A stretch of 37,112 nucleotides of DNA from Oscillospiraceae bacterium (GTDB lineage: Bacteria; Bacillota; Clostridia; Oscillospirales; Ruminococcaceae), in NCBI GenBank assembly GCA_003453215.1, contig DMMB01000016.1, positions 1 through 37,112 of the forward strand, given 5' to 3'. Shown piece after piece: positions 22,780-31,020 of this stretch. The stretch's first letter is position 1, and each line of letters opens with the position of its first letter. Below the pieces are notes generated by a model that was not told where the DNA came from, searched no databases, and saw only the letters and a program-made list of their open reading frames with translations. A program made the position numbers and the translations under genes.

Positions 22780-23154
22780 TTATACTCCTTTTTTGGCCTT
22801 TTCCACGGCTTCGTCAATGGTGCCTACAAACAGGAAGGCTGATTCGGGCAGGTCATCGTGCTGGCCCTCAATGATCTCCTTAAAGCCGCGGATGGTCTCC
22901 TTCAAAGGAACGTACTTGCCGGCCATGCCGGTGTACTGCTCCGCTACATGGAAAGGCTGAGAGAGGAAACGCTGAATCTTACGGGCACGACTTACGGTAT
23001 TCTTATCCTCTTCGGAAAGTTCTTCCATACCCATAATAGCGATGATATCCTGCAGTTCCTTATAGCGCTGCAGAATGCGCTGAACCGCACGAGCTACTTC
23101 GTAGTGCTCCTGGCCGACAACTTCCGGGGAAAGGATACGGCTGGTGGAATCCAT
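22780..23154 (-). pseudogene. atpD: C-terminal fragment of F1Fo ATP synthase subunit beta
   Basis: Only the last ~123 residues of the ~465-residue beta subunit are here. The fragment begins at DSTSRILSPEVVGQEHYEVA and runs through QRYKELQDIIAIMGMEELSE to AFLFVGTIDEAVEKAKKGV. The nucleotide-binding domain with Walker A and the catalytic glutamate are missing. Upstream, the frame continues into non-homologous codons and then the oppositely oriented LuxR gene, so the break is sharp at the conserved PLDSTSR site. There is no ribosome site before the apparent ATG. It could be a true rearrangement or an assembly join. Confidence 0.88.
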
Positions 23155-23196
23155 TAGTACATAATATTGCGTATTTCTACCGGAAGGAGACCGTTA

Positions 23197-23970
23197 ATGC
23201 GTTCCACATTGTTCGACTATGAATGGCAGTTTCTCACCCAAATGATCACCCGGATCCACTATGCCCCCACCTATGAGGAACTGTGCCGCCTGATGCTGGA
23301 AGACCAGCTGCCGGCTTTAATTCCCTTTGACCGGGCAGTTGTTTTCCAAACGGCACGTCAGGGTGGACAGGGAACCATCAGCTGCCCCTACACCTGCCGC
23401 ATGGAGCCGGACCCCAAGAAAAATCCGTTCCTGAACCGGCAGGTCATTCCGCGCTGGTCGCAGTTCATCATGGCGCCGCACAGCAATGTGTTTTTGCAGT
23501 CGGATATTATTACTGCGCAGGACTGGCCGGACTGGGAGCAATCCGATATTTATAAAAACATTTGGGAGCCGTGTCATCTTTACTGGGCGCTGGGCGCCTC
23601 CATCCAGTACCGCGACCGCCCGCTGGCGCTGATGGCGCTGTTCCGGGAAAAGGACAAAGAGGATTTTACCTCCAAAGAGTTCTATATTCTGCACTCGCTG
23701 AAAGACGCGCTGGAACGCAAATTCTACAGCCTGCTGATGACCGGCGGCGGCGATCTGCTGAGCAGCCGCATTCAGCAGGCCGCTGTCAATTATGGTCTGA
23801 CCAAGCGGGAAGCCGAAATTGTGGATCTGGTATGCCACAATCTTTCCACTGAAGAGATCTGCGATAAACTGTTCTTGGCGCCCTCCACCCTCAGCAAGCA
23901 TCTTTCCAACATTTACAGCAAGGTAAAGGTCTCCAGCCGTATCCAGCTGATGGCGATGTTTACCCAGTAA
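23197..23970 (+). CDS. LuxR-family transcriptional regulator with GAF-like sensor half
   Basis: This 257-residue protein uses the ATG at 23197, with GGAAGGAGA upstream. The C-terminal LuxR domain reads YGLTKREAEIVDLVCHNLST and then LAPSTLSKHLSNIYSKVKVS, a complete GerE-type helix-turn-helix. The N-terminal ~180 residues (FDRAVVFQTARQGGQGTISC, then ASIQYRDRPLALMALFREKD) look like a GAF-type ligand-binding fold. It is transcribed away from the broken atp genes and lies before the Crp-like gene and nucleoside operon, which it might control. The ligand is unknown. Confidence 0.88.
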   Translation: MRSTLFDYEWQFLTQMITRIHYAPTYEELCRLMLEDQLPALIPFDRAVVFQTARQGGQGTISCPYTCRMEPDPKKNPFLNRQVIPRWSQFIMAPHSNVFLQSDIITAQDWPDWEQSDIYKNIWEPCHLYWALGASIQYRDRPLALMALFREKDKEDFTSKEFYILHSLKDALERKFYSLLMTGGGDLLSSRIQQAAVNYGLTKREAEIVDLVCHNLSTEEICDKLFLAPSTLSKHLSNIYSKVKVSSRIQLMAMFTQ

Positions 23971-23975
23971 GCTTT

Positions 23976-24000
23976 AAAGGAGCCTTCCGGCTCCTTTTTT
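23976..24000 (+). terminator. Terminator of the LuxR gene
   Basis: The hairpin AAAGGAGCC, loop TTCC, GGCTCCTTT is followed directly by a T run, six nucleotides after the stop codon. Confidence 0.92.
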
Positions 24001-24113
24001 GCGTGGAAAATTCATGCAGGGGGAGTCGGGCAGGCCGGGAAAATGCCGGCGCGATTTTTGTCGCTTTCTTGACGATCCGTTGTGATAGTAGCTAAAAATT
24101 GATGCCTTTATTT

Positions 24114-24152
24114 ATACTTTACGGACAAAGTATCGGAATTGGTCATATGACC
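24114..24152. repeat. Two perfect inverted repeats in a convergent intergenic region
   Basis: ATACTTT-acggac-AAAGTAT (24114-24133) and the 12-bp palindrome GGTCATATGACC (24141-24152) lie between the ends of two convergent genes. They look like operator sites, but no gene starts beside them. Confidence 0.5.
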
Positions 24153-24196
24153 TTTTCTTTTACGGGGCGCTGTGCTATTTTTTTGATAGAAAATAA

Positions 24197-24841
24197 CTAC
24201 AGGGTGTAGTTGCTGGAGAAGCGTTCCAGGGTTTCGGCGTCCTTCACCACAAAGCACTTTTTGCGGTAATCGATGATGCCCTGCTGGATACAGCTGCGCA
24301 CCACCCGGTTGACACTGCGCAGCGGCGCCCGTACCTGAGAAACCAGCTCCTCTTTGGTCAGGCGGGAAAGCTGTCCCCGGCTGTAGTAGCTCCAGATGCA
24401 GCCCAGCACCCGTTCCCGGATGGGCAGCAGCGCAATGCGCGACATGGAATCGGAAGTGACATACATCCGGCGGGTCAGCATTTCACAGAGGTAAAGATCA
24501 AAATCGAACACCTCCTGCATCCAGTGGAACACCGTTTCCTTATCCATCACCAGAATACTGCAGGCGGTTTTGGCAAAAACCTCGTAGGGCTTGTACTCCG
24601 GGGAAAAAATTTCCACTTCGCCAAATACTTCGCCGGTGGAAAAGGTATTGACCACAATGGCATTGCCGCCGCCCGATTCTTTTTGTACTTCCACCACGCC
24701 GGAGCGGATGATGTAAAGACAGCAGGCCGGTATTTGGCTGGGTGTGATGATGCAGGCCCCAGCGGGATATTCCCGCTGCTGAAATTTTTGCCGGATTTCC
24801 GGCGGAGCCGACGCGGCCAGCTCCAAAATATCAATGGCCAT
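24197..24841 (-). CDS. Crp/Fnr-family transcriptional regulator
   Basis: This 214-residue protein has an N-terminal cyclic-nucleotide-binding-like beta-roll (YPAGACIITPSQIPACCLYI, IRSGVVEVQKESGG, TFSTGEVFGEVEIFSPEYKP) and a C-terminal winged helix (LSRLTKEELVSQVRAPLRSV and NRVVRSCIQQGIIDYRKKCF). The classic cAMP phosphate-binding arginine is not in its usual place, and no four-cysteine iron-sulfur motif of Fnr is evident, so the signal is unknown. It is divergent from the nucleoside ABC operon with 147 nt between, making that operon its likely target. GGAAAGGGAGGG precedes the ATG. Confidence 0.88.
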   Translation of the reverse strand: MAIDILELAASAPPEIRQKFQQREYPAGACIITPSQIPACCLYIIRSGVVEVQKESGGGNAIVVNTFSTGEVFGEVEIFSPEYKPYEVFAKTACSILVMDKETVFHWMQEVFDFDLYLCEMLTRRMYVTSDSMSRIALLPIRERVLGCIWSYYSRGQLSRLTKEELVSQVRAPLRSVNRVVRSCIQQGIIDYRKKCFVVKDAETLERFSSNYTL

Positions 24842-24988
24842 GGCACCCTCCCTTTCCTTTGGTGGAAACTTAGGTTATTATAGCACTATGTTTCCCCGCT
24901 GAAAAGGGACAAATGAATGATTACGTGGCACACGCCTGTAATAAACGACCGTAAAAAGGAAAATGAAACCAAAAAAGGAGAAACCAAA
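24842..24988. promoter_or_regulatory. Divergent promoter region between Crp/Fnr-like gene and nucleoside operon
   Basis: On the minus strand a TATAAT box lies at about 24875-24882, about 35 nt before the Crp/Fnr-like start. A small inverted repeat CGTG-gca-CACG sits near 24924-24934 on the way to the lipoprotein gene. No full-length Crp consensus could be recognised. The rightward promoter boxes are weak, consistent with activator dependence. Confidence 0.4.
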
Positions 24989-26092
24989 ATGAAAAAGCTT
25001 ATCTGTGCAGTACTCGCTCTGCTGATGGTGTTTTCTCTGGCGGCCTGCGGCGGTAATAATAACCAGCCCCAGCCCTCAGATAACCAGGGCAGCGAAAAAA
25101 CCAAGGTCATTTACATCGGTGGTTCTCTGGGTGATGCCGGCATTGCCGACGCGACCTATGAGGGCTTCCAGCGCATCGTAAATGAGCTGCCTGTGGACGG
25201 CACCTACATCGAGCTGCCCACCGATCCTTCTGCTTACAAGGCTACCCTGCTGGATGCCTGTGACCAGAAGCCCGCTATGATCTTCACCTCCGCCGGCAGC
25301 GGCATGGTTGATGAAGTCATTGCTGCCGCTCCCAACTATCCCGACATCAAGTTCATGGTTCTGGATACCGCTCTTTCTCAGGCCGGCATCAGCGAACTCA
25401 GCAACTTTGTAGGCGTTCTGTGCGCCCAGAATGAAGTTTCCTTCCTGACCGGTTACCTGGCCATGCGCATGAGCAAGACCGGCAAGATCGGCATTGTGGT
25501 AGGCGTTGAGTATCCCACCCTGAGCGACTTCATTACCGGCTACATCAGCGGCGCTCAGTATGCCAATCCCGACGCTCAGGTAGCGGTTTCCGCTTCCGGC
25601 GACTTTGTAGACCAGGCTGCTGCCAAAGAGACCGCTCTGGCCCAGATCCGTCAGGGCTGCGACGTAATCTATGCTGTAGGCGCTGCTTCCTCCTTCGGTA
25701 CTCTGGAAGCCTGCAAGGAATCCGGCGTATGGGGCATCGGCTGCGATACCGACCTGGCTGCTCAGTTCATCGGCGTTGATGACGCGCAGGCCGACTGCAT
25801 CATCACCTCCGCTTATAAAGACTGGGGCACCGTTTCCTACAACTGGGTGAAGCGTGTTCTGGATGGCGCTACCGACATCAACTGGGGCGGCGTAGAAGTT
25901 TACGGCATTGCCAACGGCGGCTGCAAGATCATCGAGAACTCCATCTATGAGAAGCAGGTTCCCGCTGACATCCGCGCTGATATGGACCAGCTGGTGGAGG
26001 CTGTTACCAAGGGCGAAGTTACCTGCCCCTCCTACTTTGATATGACCGAGGACCAGTACCTCGCACTCAAGAACTCCGTGACCGTAAAATAA
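24989..26092 (+). CDS. BMP-family (Med/PnrA-like) nucleoside-binding lipoprotein
   Basis: This is the extracellular receptor of a BmpA/NupN-type importer. The ATG at 24989 follows AAAAAAGGAGAAACC and gives 367 residues, with lipobox SLAAC (Cys20). The mature part shows VIYIGGSLGDAGIADATYEG at the start and the typical KFMVLDTALSQAG, VGVLCAQNEVSFLTGYLAMR, KIGIVVGVEYPTLSDFITGY and CDVIYAVGAASSFGTLEACK segments of the PnrA/Med family, which bind purine and other nucleosides. The gene starts the nucleoside operon and is separated from the ATPase gene by a strong hairpin. The exact ligand is unknown. Confidence 0.93.
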   Translation: MKKLICAVLALLMVFSLAACGGNNNQPQPSDNQGSEKTKVIYIGGSLGDAGIADATYEGFQRIVNELPVDGTYIELPTDPSAYKATLLDACDQKPAMIFTSAGSGMVDEVIAAAPNYPDIKFMVLDTALSQAGISELSNFVGVLCAQNEVSFLTGYLAMRMSKTGKIGIVVGVEYPTLSDFITGYISGAQYANPDAQVAVSASGDFVDQAAAKETALAQIRQGCDVIYAVGAASSFGTLEACKESGVWGIGCDTDLAAQFIGVDDAQADCIITSAYKDWGTVSYNWVKRVLDGATDINWGGVEVYGIANGGCKIIENSIYEKQVPADIRADMDQLVEAVTKGEVTCPSYFDMTEDQYLALKNSVTVK

Positions 26093-26111
26093 ACCGCGCA
26101 CTTTATGGGAA

Positions 26112-26148
26112 AACGCCGGGGCGGGAAGGATCCTTCCCCTCCGGCGTT
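26112..26148 (+). terminator. Nested hairpin between the binding protein and the ATPase gene
   Basis: Outer arms AACGCCGG/CCGGCGTT enclose the perfect palindrome GGGAAGGATCCTTCCC (26123-26138). The T run after it is interrupted, so it more likely stabilises the binding-protein message or causes partial termination. Confidence 0.7.
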
Positions 26149-26175
26149 CCTTTATTCCTTCCCCCGGAGGTCAAT

Positions 26176-27732
26176 ATGGCAGAACAAATTTTATTGATGG
26201 ATAACATCACTGTGATCTATCCCAACGGCTTTGCCGCCAACCGCAATGTGCGCCTGGCCTGTGAACGCGGATCGATCCATGCGCTGCTGGGCGAAAACGG
26301 CGCCGGCAAAACCACCCTAATGAAGGTCCTGTTCGGTTTTTTGGAGCCGACAGAAGGCCAGATTGTGCTGAAGGGCCAGCCCATCCGCTTTAAGGATTCG
26401 CTGGATGCTATTCGGCATGGGGTAGGCATGGTGCACCAGCACTTTATGCTGGTGGATGAGCTGACCGTGGCCGAAAACCTGGTGCTGGGCATGGAGCCGC
26501 TGCGTCGCGGACTTTTTGATATGGAAGAAGCCGTACGCATGACCGAGGAGATTGCCAAGAAGTATAACTTTGAGGTGGATCCCCGCGCCACTGTGGCGGA
26601 GTGCTCCGTCGGCGTAAAGCAGAAGATCGAGATTATGAAGGCGCTGCTGCGCGGTGCCGAAATACTGATTCTGGATGAACCGACTGCCGTACTGACTCCG
26701 CAGGAGGTTACCGAACTTTTTGTGGAACTGAAAAAGCTGCGGGATATGGGGCACACCATTGTGTTCATCTCTCACAAGCTGAATGAAGTAAAGGAACTGT
26801 GCGACAGCTTTACCATCCTGCGGCGCGGCCGCACTGTGGCGGTAGGCAATGTTGCAGAATACAACGAGCAGGAGCTTTCCAACCTGATGGTGGGTCGCGA
26901 TGTTTCTCTGGAAGTGGAAAAGAGCGCCCCCACCGGCGAACGGCACGAGGTGCTGCGCACCGAGGATCTGTGCTACAACGGAGCCAGCGGCAAACCGCTG
27001 CTGCAGCACGTTTCTTTTTCGCTGTATCAGGGCCGTATCCTGGGCGTAGCCGGCGTAGAAGGCAACGGCCAGAAAGAGCTGAGTGAAATCCTGACCGGGC
27101 TGCGTCCCTTCCACCGCGGGGAGATTACCCTGGAAGGGGAAAGCATCAAGAAGAAAACAGTGCGGCAAATTCGTCAGATGGGCATCAGCAATATCTCCGA
27201 AGACCGCATGACCTACGGCTGCGCCCCCACCATGAGCGTAACCGATAATATCATTGCCGACCGTTACTACAGCGGGCAGTATTCCCGCGGCATCCGGCTC
27301 AATGTCAAGGCGATCCGCCGCGACGTAGAGGACCTGGTAAAAACCTTTGATGTGGTATGCCCCAGCTCTTCCAGCATGGCCGGCATGCTTTCCGGCGGCA
27401 ATATCCAAAAGATGATTGCTGCGCGGGAATTTACCAGCGATGCCAGGGTTATTGTGGCCAATCAGCCCACCCGCGGTATTGATGTAGGTTCTTCCGAATT
27501 CATTCATCGGCAGCTGGTGCGGCTTTCCCGGGAGCAGGATGCCGCAGTGCTGCTGGTTTCGGCCGATCTGACAGAGCTGCTGCAGCTGAGCGACAGCCTG
27601 ATTGTGATGTTCGGCGGCGAGATTACCGCCTACTTCCCGGATTCCAGCCAGGTGACCGACCTGATGCTGGGAGAATATATGCTGGGAGTCCGGCGCATGT
27701 CCGCCGAAGAGATACAGGAGGCGCTGCAATGA
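26176..27732 (+). CDS. BMP-type nucleoside ABC transporter, double ATP-binding protein
   Basis: This 518-residue protein contains two fused ABC domains, as in NupO/YufO and RbsA. The first has Walker A GENGAGKTTLMKVLFGF, a weakly conserved signature CSVGVKQKIEIMKALLRG, and Walker B ILILDEPTAVLTPQEVTELF. The second has the degenerate Walker A GVEGNGQKELSEILTG usual for this subfamily, signature MLSGGNIQKMIAAREF and a Walker B-like VANQPTRGIDVG. CCCGGAGGTCAAT precedes the ATG. Its stop overlaps the next start (ATGA), showing translational coupling with the first permease. Confidence 0.95.
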   Translation: MAEQILLMDNITVIYPNGFAANRNVRLACERGSIHALLGENGAGKTTLMKVLFGFLEPTEGQIVLKGQPIRFKDSLDAIRHGVGMVHQHFMLVDELTVAENLVLGMEPLRRGLFDMEEAVRMTEEIAKKYNFEVDPRATVAECSVGVKQKIEIMKALLRGAEILILDEPTAVLTPQEVTELFVELKKLRDMGHTIVFISHKLNEVKELCDSFTILRRGRTVAVGNVAEYNEQELSNLMVGRDVSLEVEKSAPTGERHEVLRTEDLCYNGASGKPLLQHVSFSLYQGRILGVAGVEGNGQKELSEILTGLRPFHRGEITLEGESIKKKTVRQIRQMGISNISEDRMTYGCAPTMSVTDNIIADRYYSGQYSRGIRLNVKAIRRDVEDLVKTFDVVCPSSSSMAGMLSGGNIQKMIAAREFTSDARVIVANQPTRGIDVGSSEFIHRQLVRLSREQDAAVLLVSADLTELLQLSDSLIVMFGGEITAYFPDSSQVTDLMLGEYMLGVRRMSAEEIQEALQ

Positions 27733-28808
27733 AAAAATCTTCCCATTTTGCCATCAAGCACTTTGAACTGATCCGCATTGCGGCGGCGGTGCTCATTGGC
27801 TTTGCGCTGGCGCTGGTCTTCCTGCTGTTTGTCAGCAAAGATCCCATGAATGCCATCCGCACCTTTATTCTGGGCCCGTTCCAGAGCACCCGCCGGTTCT
27901 TTAATATCATCGAGCTGGCCATTCCCCTGCTATTTACCTCGCTGGGTATGTGCTTTATGCTGCGGGCCGGCGAGTTCAACCTAATTGTCGAGGGCGGCTT
28001 TATGCTTTCCGGCGCCATTACGGCGTGGTTGGCTTCCACCGTTCTGCCCGCCGATTTTCCGCCTGTTCTGTTCCCGGCGGTCTGCATTTTGGCCGGCGCT
28101 GTCGTGGGCGGCATCTGCGGCGCTATCCCGGCGCTGCTGAACATTAAGTGGAATGCCAATGTTGTCGTTGTCACCATTATGCTGAACTACGTACTGACCT
28201 ACGCTTCCACCTATGTACTGCGTTACTGGATGCGCGATAACACCGTCACTTATCTTGGTTCCAACCGCATTGCGGCCAATGCCAAGCTGCCGGTGCTGCT
28301 GCGCGGAACCGATCTGCACGCCGGTATCTTTATCGTTATTCTGGCGGCGATTTTTACCTGGTGGTTTATGAACCGCACCACCAAGGGCTTTGAGATTAAA
28401 GTCACCGGCCAGAACCGCAGCTTTGCCAAGTACATCGGCATCAATGTAGCCAGCGCCATGCTGCTGGCACAGGTTATCGGCGGCGCGCTGGGCGGCATTG
28501 GCGGCGCAGTGGAAATTCTGGGCAAGTACGACCGCTTCCTGTGGACGGCACAGACCGGCTACGGCTTCAGCGGCCTGATGATTACCGTACTGGCCCGCAA
28601 CAATCCCATTGCCATTCCCTTTGTTACCCTGCTGTTTGCCTATCTGCAAATCGGTGCCAACATTGTAGGTACCACCACCGATGTTCCCTCTGAGTTCGTC
28701 ATGGTCATTCAGGCCATCATCATCCTGCTGGTCGCGGCCACGCTGTTCCTGGATTCTTTCCGCAAGCGTGCCGTTGTGCGGCTGGCGCAGCAGAACAAGG
28801 AGGTGTAA
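27729..28808 (+). CDS. BMP-type nucleoside ABC transporter permease 1 (NupP/YufP-like)
   Basis: This 359-residue membrane protein has about nine hydrophobic segments and the permease signature GKYIGINVASAMLLAQVIGG for the EAA-like loop region. FTSLGMCFMLRAGEFNLIVE and GGFMLSGAITAW are typical of the BPD_transp_2 family (PF02653) used in ribose- and nucleoside-type importers. It overlaps the ATPase gene by 4 nt and ends 3 nt before the second permease. An AGGAGGTGTAACAG site inside its end serves the next gene. Confidence 0.94.
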   Translation: MKKSSHFAIKHFELIRIAAAVLIGFALALVFLLFVSKDPMNAIRTFILGPFQSTRRFFNIIELAIPLLFTSLGMCFMLRAGEFNLIVEGGFMLSGAITAWLASTVLPADFPPVLFPAVCILAGAVVGGICGAIPALLNIKWNANVVVVTIMLNYVLTYASTYVLRYWMRDNTVTYLGSNRIAANAKLPVLLRGTDLHAGIFIVILAAIFTWWFMNRTTKGFEIKVTGQNRSFAKYIGINVASAMLLAQVIGGALGGIGGAVEILGKYDRFLWTAQTGYGFSGLMITVLARNNPIAIPFVTLLFAYLQIGANIVGTTTDVPSEFVMVIQAIIILLVAATLFLDSFRKRAVVRLAQQNKEV

Positions 28809-28811
28809 CAG

Positions 28812-29741
28812 ATGTCTCAATTTCTGACTGCCGATTATCTCATTTCGTTCTTATTTTCGGTCATCCGTATGTCCACGCCCATCATTTTCTGTGCTTTGGG
28901 CGCGCTGATTGCCAACCACGCCGGAGCCATCAATATGGCGCTGGAGGGCATTATGCTCACCGCTTCGCTGCTGGCTGTTATGTTCAGTGCCTGGATGCAG
29001 AGCTGCTGGGCCGGCCTGCTGGGCGCCATTGTAGGCGGCCTGCTGATGTCCCTGCTGTTTGCGTGGCTGCATCTCTATAAAGATTCCGATCTTATCATCA
29101 CCGGTCTGGCGCTGAATACCATGGCCTCCGGCGGTACGGTGTATATTCTGTACCTTGTCTGCGGCGATAAAGGCACCAGCCGTCTGCTGCCCAGCATCAA
29201 CCTGCCCAATGTGGAGCTGCCTCTCATCAAGGATATTCCCGTACTGGGGCCGGTGCTTTCCGGTCACAACATCCTGACCTATCTGGCGCTGGTGGCGGTA
29301 TTCCTGTGCTGGCTGCTGGTTTTCCGCAGCCGCCTGGGTCTGCGCATCCGCGCAGTAGGCTTCAATCCCAATGCGGCCTCTTCGGTCGGTATCAGCGTAC
29401 GGCGCATCAAGTTTGATGCCTTCCTGCTTTCCGGCCTGTTCGCCTCCCTGGGCGGCGCGTTTATGTCCATGGGCTATCTTTCCTACTTTGCCCGCGATAT
29501 GATGGCCGGCCGCGGCTACATCGGTATTGCGGCGGCTACCCTGGCGGATGGACGCTGTCTGGCCACCCTGCTGGCTTCTCTCGGTTTTGGTACTGCCAAT
29601 GCCGCTTCCATTACGCTGGCTACCCTGAACCTCAAGGCGGATCTGGTGGCAATGATTCCCTATCTGGCGACCGTTATCGGGTTGGTTATCGTTTCTGCCC
29701 GCAAGCAGGCCAAAGCCCGCAAGCTGCAGGCTGCTGATTAA
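28812..29741 (+). CDS. BMP-type nucleoside ABC transporter permease 2 (NupQ/YufQ-like)
   Basis: This 309-residue permease also belongs to the BPD_transp_2 family. The stretch FCALGALIANHAGAINMALE and GIMLTASLLAVMFS is the standard N-terminal hallmark (nucleation loop of NupQ-like proteins), and GFNPNAASSVGISVRRIKFD contains the coupling loop. Nine to ten hydrophobic segments are evident. It completes a full importer: lipoprotein, double ATPase and two permeases. Confidence 0.94.
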   Translation: MSQFLTADYLISFLFSVIRMSTPIIFCALGALIANHAGAINMALEGIMLTASLLAVMFSAWMQSCWAGLLGAIVGGLLMSLLFAWLHLYKDSDLIITGLALNTMASGGTVYILYLVCGDKGTSRLLPSINLPNVELPLIKDIPVLGPVLSGHNILTYLALVAVFLCWLLVFRSRLGLRIRAVGFNPNAASSVGISVRRIKFDAFLLSGLFASLGGAFMSMGYLSYFARDMMAGRGYIGIAAATLADGRCLATLLASLGFGTANAASITLATLNLKADLVAMIPYLATVIGLVIVSARKQAKARKLQAAD

Positions 29742-29779
29742 AAATAAGATCAAATTAAGAGAAGAAGGAGCATATTGCT

Positions 29780-30235
29780 ATGAGTTTCGAAGTAAAAGAC
29801 TGCATTAAAAAGCTGCATCATTCCGGCTTTATTGTAAAGGATCTGGACCGTTCTCTGCGCTTCTATCAGGATACCCTTAAAATGGATCTGAAAATGCGCT
29901 GGATTGAGACAGCGGAGCAGTGCGACGTAGGGATGTGTGTCCCCGGCTGCAAGCTGGAACTGGCACAGCTGGTGGGCTACGGTGCCGAAGTGGAACTGAT
30001 TCAGTTCCTGGATGAAGCCGGTACCGATGCCCTACTGGAGCCCAACCACATTGGCGTAGGGCACATTTCCTTTGAGGTTTACGACCTGCAGGCCATGGTG
30101 GCCTATCTGGAGGAGGCCGGTTACAAGATGGCCAGCGAAGTTATGGTGGTGCCGGAACTGAACATCACCTGGGTGCACGCACTGGATCCGGACGGCGTGC
30201 ACATTGAACTGATGCAGTTCCTGAACCAGGACTAA
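29780..30235 (+). CDS. VOC-fold metalloenzyme (glyoxalase/epimerase-like)
   Basis: This 151-residue protein has the two beta-alpha-beta-beta-beta modules of the vicinal oxygen chelate fold. Likely metal ligands are the histidine in KLHHSGFIVKDLDRS, Glu in AEVELIQFLDE, His in GVGHISFEVYDLQA and Glu in GVHIELMQFLNQD, matching glyoxalase I and methylmalonyl-CoA epimerase-type layouts. AGAAGGAGCATATTGCT precedes the ATG, 38 nt after the permease stop. Its substrate in a nucleoside operon is not obvious; a sugar- or base-derived 1,2-dicarbonyl or isomerisable product is possible. No CoA-binding evidence is seen. Confidence 0.83.
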   Translation: MSFEVKDCIKKLHHSGFIVKDLDRSLRFYQDTLKMDLKMRWIETAEQCDVGMCVPGCKLELAQLVGYGAEVELIQFLDEAGTDALLEPNHIGVGHISFEVYDLQAMVAYLEEAGYKMASEVMVVPELNITWVHALDPDGVHIELMQFLNQD

Positions 30236-30267
30236 ACCTTTATCACTACGCAAAGCGAGGGATCTTA

Positions 30268-31020
30268 ATGGGAACTTTGCAAGCCCATATCCGTTTGGAT
30301 TCATCACTGAATATCCGCTATGCCCTGCTGCCCGGTGATCCCGGCCGGATTGACCGGATTGCCGAGCACCTGCAGGAAGTAACTGAACTGGCCTATAACC
30401 GGGAATACCGCAGCATTGCCGGCACCTATAAAGGGGTGCGGGTATTGGCGGTTTCCACCGGCATCGGTGGGGCTTCCATGGGGATTGCCGTGGAGGAACT
30501 GCATAACTGCGGTGTAAAGTGCGCCATTCGCATTGGCAGCTGCGGTGCCCTGCAGCATAACATTGCCCCCGGCGAGCTGGTGCTGGCCGAAGGCGCGGTA
30601 CGCGATGACGGAGCCTCGGCGGCCTACCTGCCGCTGGGCTATCCGGCTGTGGCCGATCACCGCCTGCTGGAATGCTGCTGTGCGGCGGCGGAAGAAAAGG
30701 GCTTTGCCCACTGCTGCGGCTTGGTGCGCAGCCACGATAGCTTTTACACCGATGAGGAAATGGAAATTTGCCACACCTGGTCGGCCCGCGGCATTCTGGG
30801 GGCGGATCTCGAAACCTCCGCTCTGTTCACCATCGGACGGCTGCGCGGTGTTGCGGCAGCTTCTATCCTGAACAATGTAGCCCCCTACGAAAGTGACGTA
30901 GCCGAAAGCGTGGCCGACTATGTAGGTGGCGACCGGCTGGCCATGCAGGGGGAACAGAACGAAATCATTACAGCGCTGGAGGCGTTTGTGCGGTGGGAGG
31001 AGCAGTATGAATCACACTAA
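30268..31020 (+). CDS. Nucleoside phosphorylase (uridine phosphorylase-like)
   Basis: This 250-residue protein of the PNP/UDP family cleaves nucleosides with phosphate to base and ribose-1-phosphate. Key segments are LLPGDPGRIDRI (phosphate-binding), GIGGASMGIAVEELHNCGVK and CAIRIGSCGAL, and the purine/pyrimidine-pocket region SHDSFYTDEE. The site GADLETSALFTIG replaces the usual D-M-E-[TS]-A ligand site but keeps Glu. AAAGCGAGGGATC precedes the ATG. It follows the importer and VOC gene and overlaps the reductase gene by 14 nt. Substrate class cannot be assigned between uridine and purine nucleosides. Confidence 0.88.
   Translation: MGTLQAHIRLDSSLNIRYALLPGDPGRIDRIAEHLQEVTELAYNREYRSIAGTYKGVRVLAVSTGIGGASMGIAVEELHNCGVKCAIRIGSCGALQHNIAPGELVLAEGAVRDDGASAAYLPLGYPAVADHRLLECCCAAAEEKGFAHCCGLVRSHDSFYTDEEMEICHTWSARGILGADLETSALFTIGRLRGVAAASILNNVAPYESDVAESVADYVGGDRLAMQGEQNEIITALEAFVRWEEQYESH

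Noticed and set aside
23976..24196. A further gene between the LuxR and Crp-like genes
   Set aside because: No ORF with a ribosome site was found; only a terminator and two inverted repeats.
26317..27729. A 470-residue minus-strand ORF opposite the nucleoside ABC ATPase
   Set aside because: Antisense shadow; Walker motifs on the other strand are decisive.
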